From a virus, in the IMG/VR virus record IMGVR_UViG_3300035701_000157, positions 1 through 33,914 of that record: a stretch of 33,914 nt of DNA, one strand, 5' to 3'. Below the pieces are notes generated by a model, which worked only from the letters and a program-made list of their open reading frames with translations, searched no databases and was not told the origin of the DNA. Shown in pieces: positions 12,832-20,700 of the stretch (its first letter is position 1; the number at the start of each line of letters is the position of its first letter). Made by a program: the position numbers and the translations under genes.

Positions 12832-15263
12832 AAAATATATTAATAGACATAACATCTTCGGTCTTTCCTACTCAGATGGCTTCTGATGCTGAAAAATCAT
12901 CGGATGCTTATGGATTACAAGTTGGTCAAGCGATACAGTATGAGTGGTTCAGAAAAGATGGTAATACTTGTAGATTTTATGGTCAAGGAAGAGAGTTTCA
13001 TAGACTTAGATTATATGCAAGAGGCGAGCAGTCTGTTGCAAAATACAAAAACGAATTAGCTATTGATGGAGACCTTTCTTATTTGAACATAGATTGGACT
13101 CCTGTTCCTATCCTTCCAAAGTTTGTAGACATTGTTGTTAATGGAATGTCTGAAAGGTTATTTAAAGTTAAGGCATATGCACAAGATGCTATGTCTCAAG
13201 AACATCGTAATCAGTATCAAGAACAATTAGAAGGACAAGTTGCTGCAAAAGAAGTATTAGATATTATTCAGCAATCAACAGGGGCAAATCCATTTATGAT
13301 GGATCCCGAAAAACTTCCTACTAATGATGAGGAGATGAAACTTCATATGCAGCTTAGCTATAAGCCTGCCATTGAAATAGCAGAGGAGGAAGCTGTAAAT
13401 ACAATATTTGACAACAACAAATATGATGACATTAGAAAGAGACTTGATTATGATGCCACTGTTATTGGAATAGCGGTAGCAAAGCATGAGTTTCTTCCCG
13501 GAACAGGAGTTAAAATTTCATATGTAGACCCTGCAAACATGGTATATAGTTATACCGAAGATCCAATGTTTAAAGATTGCTTTTATTGGGGAGAGGTTAA
13601 GACCGTTCCATTAACAGAACTATATAAGATAGATCAATCATTGACAAAGGAAGATCTGAGTGAAATCTCTCAATTTAGCAATTCGTGGTATGATTATTTT
13701 AACGTAGCACAATTTTATCAGAACGATATGTTCTTCCGTGATACTTGTACTTTGATGTATTTCAACTACAAGACTTCTAAAAAAATTGTTTACAAAAAGA
13801 AAAATCTTGATGGTGGTGGAGTAAGAATTATTCAAAAAGATGATTCATTTAATCCTCCTCAGAATATGATGGATGAAGCGGGATTTGAAAAGATTGAAAA
13901 AACAATTGATGTATGGTATGAGGGTATTATGGTTATGGGAACCAATATATTACTTAAATGGGAGTTGGCTGAAAATATGGTTCGTCCTAAGTCAGCTTCT
14001 CAACACGCCATACCTAATTATGTTGCCTGTGCTCCTCGTATGTACAAAGGAGTTATTGAATCATTAGTTCGTAGAATGATTCCTTTTGCAGACCTTATCC
14101 AAATTACACATTTAAAACTTCAACAGGTAATAAATCGTATTGTCCCTGATGGGGTGTTTATTGATGCAGACGGACTAAGTGAGATTGACTTGGGTACGGG
14201 GAATGCTTATAGCCCTGAAGATGCGTTAAGGCTATACTTCCAAACAGGTAGTGTGATCGGGCGTAGTTTTACGGGAGATGGCGATTTCAATAATGCAAAA
14301 ATTCCAATCACTCAGCTTAGCTCTAGTTCAGGCACGGCAAAGACTCAGATGTTACTTGCTAATTATAATCACTACTTAGATATGATTAGGTCTGTAACAG
14401 GGTTAAATGAGGCTCGTGATGGATCTTCTCCTGATCCTAACTCTTTGGTTGGGCTACAGAAATTAGCGGCTCTCAACTCAAATACAGCAACTCGTCATAT
14501 TCTTGAATCAGGATTATATATTTATAGAACGATAGCGGAGGCTTTAACGTATAGAATATCTGATATTTTAGAATATGCTGAGTTTAAAGATGAATTTATA
14601 AACCAAATAGGAAAACAAAATGTCAACTTGCTTTCTGAGATAAGTGATTTGTATATTTACGATTTTGGTATTTTTATTGAAGTGGCTCCTGACGAAGAGC
14701 AAAAAAGTCAACTTGAACAAAATATTCAAATGGCTTTATCTAAAGGGGATATTAACCTTGAAGATGCTATTGACATTAGAGAACTTAAGAATCTTAAACT
14801 TGCCAATCAGTTGCTTAAACTTAAGCGAGTTAAGAAGCAAGAAAGAGAAGAGAAAATGGAAATGCAAAAGCAAGCTATGATTTCACAACAACAACAACAG
14901 TCTCAACAGTTGGCAGGTCAAGTTGCAATGCAAAAAATACAAGGAGAATTGCAAGGTAAAATGCAATTAAAACAAGCCGAATCTCAATTTGATTTACAGA
15001 TAATGCAAAAAGAAGCTGAATTAAAATTGATGTTAATGGATAAAGAGTTTCAATTCAGTATGCAATTAGCGCAAATTAATTCAGGAGCTCTTTCTCAACG
15101 TGACCAAATAAAGGAAGAGGGTAAGTCAAAAAGGATTAGCCAACAAAATACTGAGCACTCTAAAATAGTAAATCAAAAGAAAAATAACTTACCTCCATTA
15201 GATTTTGAATCTAATGAAGATAGCTTAGATGGTTTTGATTTGGCAGAATTTGAGCCTCGTTAA
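12828..15263 (+). CDS. Portal protein (811 aa)
   Basis: Follows TerL with an ATGA overlap, the standard place for the portal, the dodecameric channel for DNA at the head vertex. Clues are length, an N-terminal segment with tryptophan and charged helices (residues 30-110), a long alpha/beta core including the helix ahead of GNAYSPEDALRLYFQTG, and the SVTGLNEARDGSSPDPNSLV loop, typical of podoviral and crAss-like portals. From about residue 668 to 785 the chain becomes a Gln/Lys/Glu-rich coiled coil (QQQQQSQQLAGQVAMQKIQG and beyond), the expected barrel that projects into the capsid. The C terminus is acidic. Confidence rests mainly on gene order and the coil. Confidence 0.8.
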   Translation: MKNILIDITSSVFPTQMASDAEKSSDAYGLQVGQAIQYEWFRKDGNTCRFYGQGREFHRLRLYARGEQSVAKYKNELAIDGDLSYLNIDWTPVPILPKFVDIVVNGMSERLFKVKAYAQDAMSQEHRNQYQEQLEGQVAAKEVLDIIQQSTGANPFMMDPEKLPTNDEEMKLHMQLSYKPAIEIAEEEAVNTIFDNNKYDDIRKRLDYDATVIGIAVAKHEFLPGTGVKISYVDPANMVYSYTEDPMFKDCFYWGEVKTVPLTELYKIDQSLTKEDLSEISQFSNSWYDYFNVAQFYQNDMFFRDTCTLMYFNYKTSKKIVYKKKNLDGGGVRIIQKDDSFNPPQNMMDEAGFEKIEKTIDVWYEGIMVMGTNILLKWELAENMVRPKSASQHAIPNYVACAPRMYKGVIESLVRRMIPFADLIQITHLKLQQVINRIVPDGVFIDADGLSEIDLGTGNAYSPEDALRLYFQTGSVIGRSFTGDGDFNNAKIPITQLSSSSGTAKTQMLLANYNHYLDMIRSVTGLNEARDGSSPDPNSLVGLQKLAALNSNTATRHILESGLYIYRTIAEALTYRISDILEYAEFKDEFINQIGKQNVNLLSEISDLYIYDFGIFIEVAPDEEQKSQLEQNIQMALSKGDINLEDAIDIRELKNLKLANQLLKLKRVKKQEREEKMEMQKQAMISQQQQQSQQLAGQVAMQKIQGELQGKMQLKQAESQFDLQIMQKEAELKLMLMDKEFQFSMQLAQINSGALSQRDQIKEEGKSKRISQQNTEHSKIVNQKKNNLPPLDFESNEDSLDGFDLAEFEPR

Positions 15264-15282
15264 TTATATTAGAATTTTTGTT

Positions 15283-15290
15283 TAAATTTG
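15283..15290 (+). promoter_or_regulatory. Bacteroidota-type -7 box before scaffold and capsid genes
   Basis: TAAATTTG ends 21 nt before the scaffold ATG, in the 48-nt gap after portal. The leader TTAAATCAAATAAAATG repeats the form seen before 6867 and 9854. It could give the scaffold/capsid pair its own strong transcript. A matching TTG at -33 is absent. Confidence 0.5.
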
Positions 15291-15311
15291 TAACAAATTA
15301 AATCAAATAAA

Positions 15312-16409
15312 ATGGAAAACATAAAAGTAAGACTCTTAGATGGAGCAGAAGAAAAAGGAGTTGCTCAATTAGAACAAGAATTACTTACTAAGCACCAACA
15401 AGAATTAGGTAACGAAGGTGCTTCGGTAGGTAACGAAGGTGCTTCGGCAGGCAACGAAGGCGTTGAGCCTGATGAAGAGTTAGACGAACAAAAAGTTCTT
15501 TCCTATATTGAAAAACGATACAATAAACAGATTAATTCTTTTGATGAGTTAGTATCTGAAAGAAAATCTGCTGAGGAACTACCTGAAGATGTTTCTGCTT
15601 TTTTAAAGTATAAAAAAGAAACAGGTAGAGGGATTAATGATTTCCTTAAATTAAATAAGGACTTTGAATTAATGGAGCCTGATAAACTTGTTAAAGAGTA
15701 TTTAACAGCAACACAAGAAGGTCTTGACGATGAAGATATAGATGCGTTAATGGAAGATTACTCATACGATGAGGATCTTGACGATGATTTAAAGATTAAG
15801 AAGATTAAGATAGAAAGAAAAAAAATTATTAACGAAGCAAAAAAATTCTTCAATAATCAGAAGGAAAAGTACAAGATGCCACTTGAGTCAAGTCCGGCAT
15901 CCCTTTCCCAAGCAGAAAAAGAAGAATTTGATTTGTATCGTCAATATACACAGCAATCTAAGACTATTGAAGAAGAGAATGGTCGCAAGCGTCAGTGGTT
16001 TAATCAAAAGACTGACGAAGTTTTTGGTGGAGAGTTCAAAGGTTTTGAGTTCGAGGTCAATAATAAAAAAATTGCGTTTTCTCCGGGCGATGCAAAAGAA
16101 TTAAAAAAACTGCAATCTAATCCTGAGAACTTTATTAAGAAGTTTTTAGATGAAAGCGGTTTGATTAAAGATGCGGTAGGCTATCATAAGTCATTAGCAA
16201 TTGCTATGAATCCCGAAAAGTTCGCAAAGTTTTTTTACGAACAAGGACAGGCGGATGCAACAGAAGGTACTTTAAAAGGCATAAAGAATATCAATATGTC
16301 TGAACGTAGAGCACCTGACCTTACAAAAACCAATGAAGGGATGCAGGTGAAAGCTATGAACCCTGACTCAGGAAGGAGTCTTAAAATTCGTAGCATAAAA
16401 CGTATTTAG
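15312..16409 (+). CDS. Head scaffolding protein candidate (365 aa)
   Basis: A strongly charged helical protein directly before the major capsid gene. Its N-terminal part has a Gly/Glu/Ala repeat (GNEGASV, GNEGASA, GNEGVEP at 33-53), followed by acidic stretches (EPDEELDEQ; EGLDDEDIDALMEDYSYDED) and Lys-rich helices (KIKKIKIERKKIINEAKKFF). The C terminus is basic (SGRSLKIRSIKRI), as in scaffold proteins whose tail grips the capsid protein. It starts with its own -7 box and leader. No protease domain or active site is visible, so it is probably a plain scaffold. Call rests on composition and order. Confidence 0.7.
   Translation: MENIKVRLLDGAEEKGVAQLEQELLTKHQQELGNEGASVGNEGASAGNEGVEPDEELDEQKVLSYIEKRYNKQINSFDELVSERKSAEELPEDVSAFLKYKKETGRGINDFLKLNKDFELMEPDKLVKEYLTATQEGLDDEDIDALMEDYSYDEDLDDDLKIKKIKIERKKIINEAKKFFNNQKEKYKMPLESSPASLSQAEKEEFDLYRQYTQQSKTIEEENGRKRQWFNQKTDEVFGGEFKGFEFEVNNKKIAFSPGDAKELKKLQSNPENFIKKFLDESGLIKDAVGYHKSLAIAMNPEKFAKFFYEQGQADATEGTLKGIKNINMSERRAPDLTKTNEGMQVKAMNPDSGRSLKIRSIKRI
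15408..15464 (+). repeat. 21-nt tandem repeat in the scaffold gene
   Basis: Two nearly identical 21-nt units (15408-15428, 15429-15449) and a partial third (15450-15464) encode GNEGAS(V/A) repeats. The first two copies differ at only one base, so the expansion looks recent. It may vary in copy number among relatives, lengthening a flexible linker. Confidence 0.85.
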
Positions 16410-16432
16410 AAACAATTTAAAAATTTAAAAAA

Positions 16433-17851
16433 ATGGCAGGTTCATTACAATCAACACCTACCTATGCTCTCCAACCGGCAGCAGAACAGGTAGCGTTACA
16501 AACAAACTACATTACTAACTTCGACTTCTTGAATCAGTATCTTCCCGATACTTATGAGAAAGAATTTGAGCGTTACGGTAATCGTACAATTGCATCTTTC
16601 TTACGTATGGTAGGAGCAGAGATGCCATCAAATTCAGATCAAATTAAATGGGCTGAGCAAGGTCGTTTACATATCAAGTACACTCAGGTAACTTCGGCAG
16701 CGGCTGCCGCTTCGGCAACAGCAACCTTTACTGTAGCTGACACAGGAGTTACTTATATTGCAATCCGTGTTGGACAAACTTTAATGATTCAGACAAACAC
16801 TACCGGTGTTTTCAACAAAGCAATCGTTACTGCTGTTCCTTCTGCAACTACTTTCACTGTGGCTTTCTACGAAAGTACAGGGCAGGCATTTGCTGCTGCG
16901 GTTCAATGTACGGTATTCATCTATGGTTCTGAGTTTAAAAAAGGAACTAACGGAATGGTTGGTTCTTTAGAATCAGAAGATGATATCTTTACCAATAACC
17001 CTATTATCTTAAAAGATAAGTATGCGGTTAACGGTTCCGATATGGCTCAAATTGGATGGGTTGAAGTTACTACTGAAAATGGTGCTACAGGTTACTTGTG
17101 GTACTTAAAATCAGAACACGAAACTCGTTTAAGATTTGAAGACTATATTGAGACTGCAATGATTGAAGCAGTTCCGGCTGTTTCAGGTTCAGGTGCTAAT
17201 GCAGCAGGATTCATCGGCTCACAAGGTATCTTCTACGTTGTAAACTCTCGTGGTAACGTATGGGGTGCAGGCACTCCAACAACACTTACTGATTGGGATA
17301 CAATCGTATCTCGTTTAGATAAGCAAGGTGCTATCGAAGAGAACGTAGTGTTTGTTAACCGTGGATTGTCTTTTGACATTGACAATATGTTAGCGACATT
17401 GAATGGTTACACTTCAGGTGGTGTTGCTCAATCAGCATCATTCGGTTTATTCGACAATGACGTGAATATGGCGTTGAACTTAGGATTTACAGGATTCCGT
17501 AGAGGTTACGATTTCTACAAATCTGATTGGAAATACTTAAACGATCCAACAATGCGTGGCGGTCTTAACCAAACGATTGCGTCTGCAACAGGTACGATCA
17601 CAGGACTTATGGTTCCTGCAGGTTCTACTTCAGTGTATGACCAAATCATGGGTAAGAACGCTAAGCGTCCATTCTTACACGTTCGTTATCGTGCTTCTGA
17701 AGCAGAAGACAGACGTTACAAGACTTGGATCACAGGTTCTGCCGGTGGTGCTCAAACAAGCGACTTAGATGCAATGGAGGTTAACTTCCTTTCTGAGCGT
17801 TGCGTATGTACATTAGGTGCAAACAACTTCGTATTGTTCCGTTTCGGATAA
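16433..17851 (+). CDS. Major capsid protein (472 aa)
   Basis: The shell-forming protein of HK97-like fold, by position after the scaffold and by composition: an N-arm opening MAGSLQSTPTYALQPAAEQV, an amphipathic segment with FERYGNRTIASFLRMVGAEM (46-65), a long hydrophilic core, and a C-terminal strand ending LGANNFVLFRFG. Residues 85-168 form an inserted beta domain (TATFTVADTGVTYIAIRVGQ; VTAVPSATTFTVAF; VFIYG) that may sit on the outer surface. Codon use here is the most regular in the window, with many frequently used codons (cgt, ggt, gct), as expected of the most abundant protein. An intrinsic terminator follows 21 nt after the stop. Confidence 0.85.
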   Translation: MAGSLQSTPTYALQPAAEQVALQTNYITNFDFLNQYLPDTYEKEFERYGNRTIASFLRMVGAEMPSNSDQIKWAEQGRLHIKYTQVTSAAAAASATATFTVADTGVTYIAIRVGQTLMIQTNTTGVFNKAIVTAVPSATTFTVAFYESTGQAFAAAVQCTVFIYGSEFKKGTNGMVGSLESEDDIFTNNPIILKDKYAVNGSDMAQIGWVEVTTENGATGYLWYLKSEHETRLRFEDYIETAMIEAVPAVSGSGANAAGFIGSQGIFYVVNSRGNVWGAGTPTTLTDWDTIVSRLDKQGAIEENVVFVNRGLSFDIDNMLATLNGYTSGGVAQSASFGLFDNDVNMALNLGFTGFRRGYDFYKSDWKYLNDPTMRGGLNQTIASATGTITGLMVPAGSTSVYDQIMGKNAKRPFLHVRYRASEAEDRRYKTWITGSAGGAQTSDLDAMEVNFLSERCVCTLGANNFVLFRFG

Positions 17852-17872
17852 TATAAAAGGATTAGTGAAAAT

Positions 17873-17904
17873 GGAGGCTGTCTTCAAAGACAGCTTCCTT
17901 TTTT
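17873..17904 (+). terminator. Intrinsic terminator after the capsid gene
   Basis: A 12-nt arm GGAGGCTGTCTT (17873-17884) pairs with AAGACAGCTTCC (17887-17898) around a minimal CA loop, with one G-T wobble, followed by six T. Placed 21 nt after the capsid stop, it would end or attenuate the scaffold/capsid transcript. Confidence 0.85.
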
Positions 17905-17928
17905 AAATTAAATTAAATTAAATTAAAT
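17905..17928. repeat. (AAATT)4 run after the terminator
   Basis: Four AAATT units followed by AAAT fill the leader before the gene at 17939, ending 10 nt before its start codon. The run replaces the AATCAAATAAA leader seen elsewhere and may serve as an unstructured A-rich translation enhancer. Confidence 0.7.
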
Positions 17929-17938
17929 CATAAACAAA

Positions 17939-18685
17939 ATGGCAACAACAAACAACACCCCAACAGACAAAGTTTACCGATTAAAAATTGGAAACCCATT
18001 ATCATACACTTTAGCTTCAAGAAACCATCCGAGGTTTCCGCTTATGTGGTACGATGAAAAAAATAATGTAAATCGTGCTCTTAGATATGCAAAAAACCAA
18101 AAGACTCCTTTTGAGGATGAGCAAGATGGTAATGCAATCGTTGAGCCTATAATTTTTGAAGATGGATTTCTTAGAGTCCCAAAACAAAATCCTGTACTAC
18201 AATCCTTCTTGCATTATCATCCATTAAACGGAAATGTATTCGTTGAGGTAGATAAAGAAAAAGATGCGGCTGAGGAAGTAGAAGAGTTAAACACAGAGGT
18301 AGAAGCATTAATAGAGGCTCGTCAGCTTAGTATTGAGCAAATAGAAATGCTTACTCGTGTAATGTTTGGGAAAGACCCATCCACAATATCAACTGCGGAA
18401 TTAAAGAGAGATATTTTGGTGTTTGCTAAAACAGAGCCAAAAGAGTTCCTTAACATATTAAATGATCCTGAGCTTAAGTTCCAAGCTAAGATCAGATTGT
18501 TTTTTGAAAGTAAATTATTGGTTTTACGAAACAACGAAAAAGAAGTTTGGTATAATACTGCAACTAACAAGAAAAAAATGTTATCTGTTCCATTTGGAGA
18601 AAGCCCTAATGATATGGTAGCATTCTTTTTGAAAAGCGATGAAGGTCTTGATTCTTTGCAGATGCTAGAAACAACATTAGGATAG
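17939..18685 (+). CDS. Post-capsid structural protein (248 aa), unknown
   Basis: Conserved-looking segment IGNPLSYTLASRNHPRFPLM (17-36) and NRALRYAKNQKTPFEDEQDG (44-63) are features I recall from proteins encoded just after the capsid gene in flavobacterial phages. After residue 105 comes an acidic helical region (EEVEELNTEVEALIEARQLS), then a helical C-terminal half with KTEPKEFLNILNDPEL. No function is known to me; capsid vertex, head-completion or capsid chaperone roles are compatible. It lies between two terminators, so it may be expressed at a lower level by read-through. It ends in TAG. Confidence 0.65.
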   Translation: MATTNNTPTDKVYRLKIGNPLSYTLASRNHPRFPLMWYDEKNNVNRALRYAKNQKTPFEDEQDGNAIVEPIIFEDGFLRVPKQNPVLQSFLHYHPLNGNVFVEVDKEKDAAEEVEELNTEVEALIEARQLSIEQIEMLTRVMFGKDPSTISTAELKRDILVFAKTEPKEFLNILNDPELKFQAKIRLFFESKLLVLRNNEKEVWYNTATNKKKMLSVPFGESPNDMVAFFLKSDEGLDSLQMLETTLG

Positions 18686-18721
18686 TCAATTCTCTGATTG
18701 TGTTCTGATTAATGAGGGAAG

Positions 18722-18751
18722 GAGGGTACAAAATTGTGCCCTCTTTTTTTT
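18722..18751 (+). terminator. Intrinsic terminator before the connector genes
   Basis: GAGGGTACAA (18722-18731) pairs with TTGTGCCCTC (18734-18743), one G-T wobble, and is followed by eight T. It ends 1 nt before a TATATTTG box, so one transcript stops and another probably starts here. Confidence 0.88.
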
Positions 18752-18752
18752 G

Positions 18753-18760
18753 TATATTTG
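18753..18760 (+). promoter_or_regulatory. Bacteroidota-type -7 box for the connector/tail genes
   Basis: TATATTTG ends 16 nt before the ATG at 18777 and directly follows the terminator T-run. A TTG at 18734-18736 leaves only a 16-nt spacer, short for a -33 element. Confidence 0.5.
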
Positions 18761-18776
18761 TAAAAACATTGGATAA

Positions 18777-19763
18777 ATGATAAACGAGGTAAGAAATACG
18801 GTTTTGTCCATTCTTAATAAAAATAATTATGGATATATTTCTCCATCTGACTTTAATTTGTTTGCAAAAAATGCACAAATGGAGATGTATGAGGAATATT
18901 ATAGTAGTTTTAATAAAACAATGAATGCGGAGAATGGACGTGCGTCAGGATCTGACTATGCGGACATCAGCAAACCTTTGATGGAGGTATTAGAGAGTTT
19001 TTTAATGAATGATTTTATTGTTCCAAAAGTTGTAGCCAATCCCTATTTACCAACATTGACAAATAATTTTTATGTGCCTTCCACAACTACTGTTGGAAAT
19101 GCAGCCTATATGATTAATAAGGTAATCGTTTATACGAAATTAATTATATCAGGGTTTACAAGTAATACAACTCCCTTTGTGCTTGAAGATTTTGCAGTAG
19201 ACTTTATAGTAGCAGGCGTTAAGGTAGGCGATATAGTTGTTAATTCAACTACATATCAAAGTTCTGCCGTTATCTCAATTATTTCAACCACTATTTTGAT
19301 TTTGCAAGATGATATATTTCAAGACCCTCTTGTAAACGAAGGTTATACTATATACGATGCATCTTCTTATTCGGAAGCTGAAAAAGTTTCAAATAGTAAG
19401 ATATTGTTACTTCAAAATTCACTTCTTACAACGCCATCTTTGATCTATCCTTCTTATACAAATATAGGAGAATTAATGACTTTGTATCCAACTACAATAC
19501 AAGGATACGGTGCGGTAAGATGCGATTATTTTAGGTATCCTAAAGTTCCAAAATGGACATACATTACATTGTCAAATGGTGAGCCCGTATTTGACCAATC
19601 ACAACTTGACTATCAAGACTTTGAATTGCCAACTGAAGACTCCTATAAATTAGTTATGAAGATTTGTCAGTATTGTGGTATTTCAATTCGTGAGATGGAA
19701 GTTACTCAATATGCTTTAGCTCAAGAACAACACGAGCAACCATCATTCAGTGTACAACAATAA
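18777..19763 (+). CDS. Ring/connector protein (328 aa) with inserted beta module
   Basis: The N-terminal helices (MINEVRNTVLSILNKNNYGY, then SDFNLFAKNAQMEMYEEYYS) and the split C-terminal part (MTLYPTTIQGYGAVRCDYFR, EVTQYALAQEQHEQP) look like a head-tail connector ring of the crAss-like type. Between them, residues 133-194 form a beta insertion (PFVLEDFAVDFIVAGVKVGD ... SIISTTILILQDDIF) that is shared with the 162-residue protein at 5019. It follows capsid genes and precedes a second ring/adaptor gene, as in crAss-like phages. The first gene after a terminator and promoter pair. Exact ring position cannot be assigned. Confidence 0.65.
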   Translation: MINEVRNTVLSILNKNNYGYISPSDFNLFAKNAQMEMYEEYYSSFNKTMNAENGRASGSDYADISKPLMEVLESFLMNDFIVPKVVANPYLPTLTNNFYVPSTTTVGNAAYMINKVIVYTKLIISGFTSNTTPFVLEDFAVDFIVAGVKVGDIVVNSTTYQSSAVISIISTTILILQDDIFQDPLVNEGYTIYDASSYSEAEKVSNSKILLLQNSLLTTPSLIYPSYTNIGELMTLYPTTIQGYGAVRCDYFRYPKVPKWTYITLSNGEPVFDQSQLDYQDFELPTEDSYKLVMKICQYCGISIREMEVTQYALAQEQHEQPSFSVQQ

Positions 19764-19775
19764 AATTAAAAGAAT

Positions 19776-20699
19776 ATGGCTTATATTTCACAATATCAGT
19801 ATTACGAAAATAATGGTGTTAATCCAACAGATGTAAATTGGGGTTATTATCAATATGTTAGCTTGCAAGACATCGTAAACAATTTTTTACTGATGTATTC
19901 AGGAAATCACTCATTGGTAAATAATGAAGAACGATATAAAATATTATTCCACGCTAAGCGTGCTATTCAAGAGTTAAACTACGATGCTTTTAAAGAAATA
20001 AAAGTATTGCAATTAACTGTTCCTGAGTCTTTAATTTTTATACTTCCATCTGATTATGTCAATTGGGTTAGAGTTTCATTATATAAAGATGGATGGTTAC
20101 GACCATTGACAGAAAATATTCAGATCCTTTCCGCCAATGCTTATCTTCAGGATAACACAGGTATGATTTTGTTTGACCAAAACGGAGAAATACTTCAACC
20201 TCAAAACTCTGAGATTGACTTAGATAGACTTAATAAGACAAAAAAAAGTATTTATCTTAATCAAGGGAATCAATTCAACGGGCAATATGGTTGGAATATT
20301 GATGGGATGTGGTACTTCCAATACAATAGGGGTGCGGCATTTGGCTTAAATACAGAGACTGCTAACTTTAATCCTACATTTAATATAGACAAAAAAGCAG
20401 GCGTTATAAACTTTGACTCTTCAATGTCAAATGAATCTTGTGTCCTTGAATATGTGTCTGATGGCATGGAGAATGGAGATACGTCAAAGGTTACTGTAAA
20501 TAAACTTTTTGAACAATATATCTACGCAGCTATTAAATTTGAAATTTTAAATTCTAAATTCGGAGTTCAAGAGTACATAATTAATAGAGCAAGAAAAGAA
20601 AGGCAAGCGTTACTTCGTAATGCTAAAATTAGAATCAGTAACATACATCCCGGAAGACTCTTAATGAACCTTAGAGGAATGGATAAGATAATGAAATAA
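19776..20699 (+). CDS. Tail adaptor/ring protein of P22 gp4 or T7 gp11 type (307 aa)
   Basis: Features of adaptor proteins at the portal exit: an aromatic N terminus (SQYQYYENNGVNPTDVNWGY), a helix with NNEERYKILFHAKRAIQELN (50-69), an alternating beta part with LPSDYVNWVRVSLYKDGW (89-106) and a C-terminal helical arm (NKLFEQYIYAAIKFEILNSK; INRARKERQALLRNAKIRIS). The DYVN-x-x-RVS pattern is typical of tail tubular A-like proteins. The gene is followed 1 nt later by the stabilization protein. It probably rings the portal and joins it to the tail. P22/T7 naming is by analogy. Confidence 0.7.
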   Translation: MAYISQYQYYENNGVNPTDVNWGYYQYVSLQDIVNNFLLMYSGNHSLVNNEERYKILFHAKRAIQELNYDAFKEIKVLQLTVPESLIFILPSDYVNWVRVSLYKDGWLRPLTENIQILSANAYLQDNTGMILFDQNGEILQPQNSEIDLDRLNKTKKSIYLNQGNQFNGQYGWNIDGMWYFQYNRGAAFGLNTETANFNPTFNIDKKAGVINFDSSMSNESCVLEYVSDGMENGDTSKVTVNKLFEQYIYAAIKFEILNSKFGVQEYIINRARKERQALLRNAKIRISNIHPGRLLMNLRGMDKIMK

Positions 20700-20700
20700 T

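Noticed and set aside
10323-18685. Reassigned TAG codon, known in some crAss-like phages
   Set aside because: Genes at 10604, 16409 and 18685 end in TAG at sensible positions, each followed by the start of the next gene or by a terminator, so TAG is a normal stop here.
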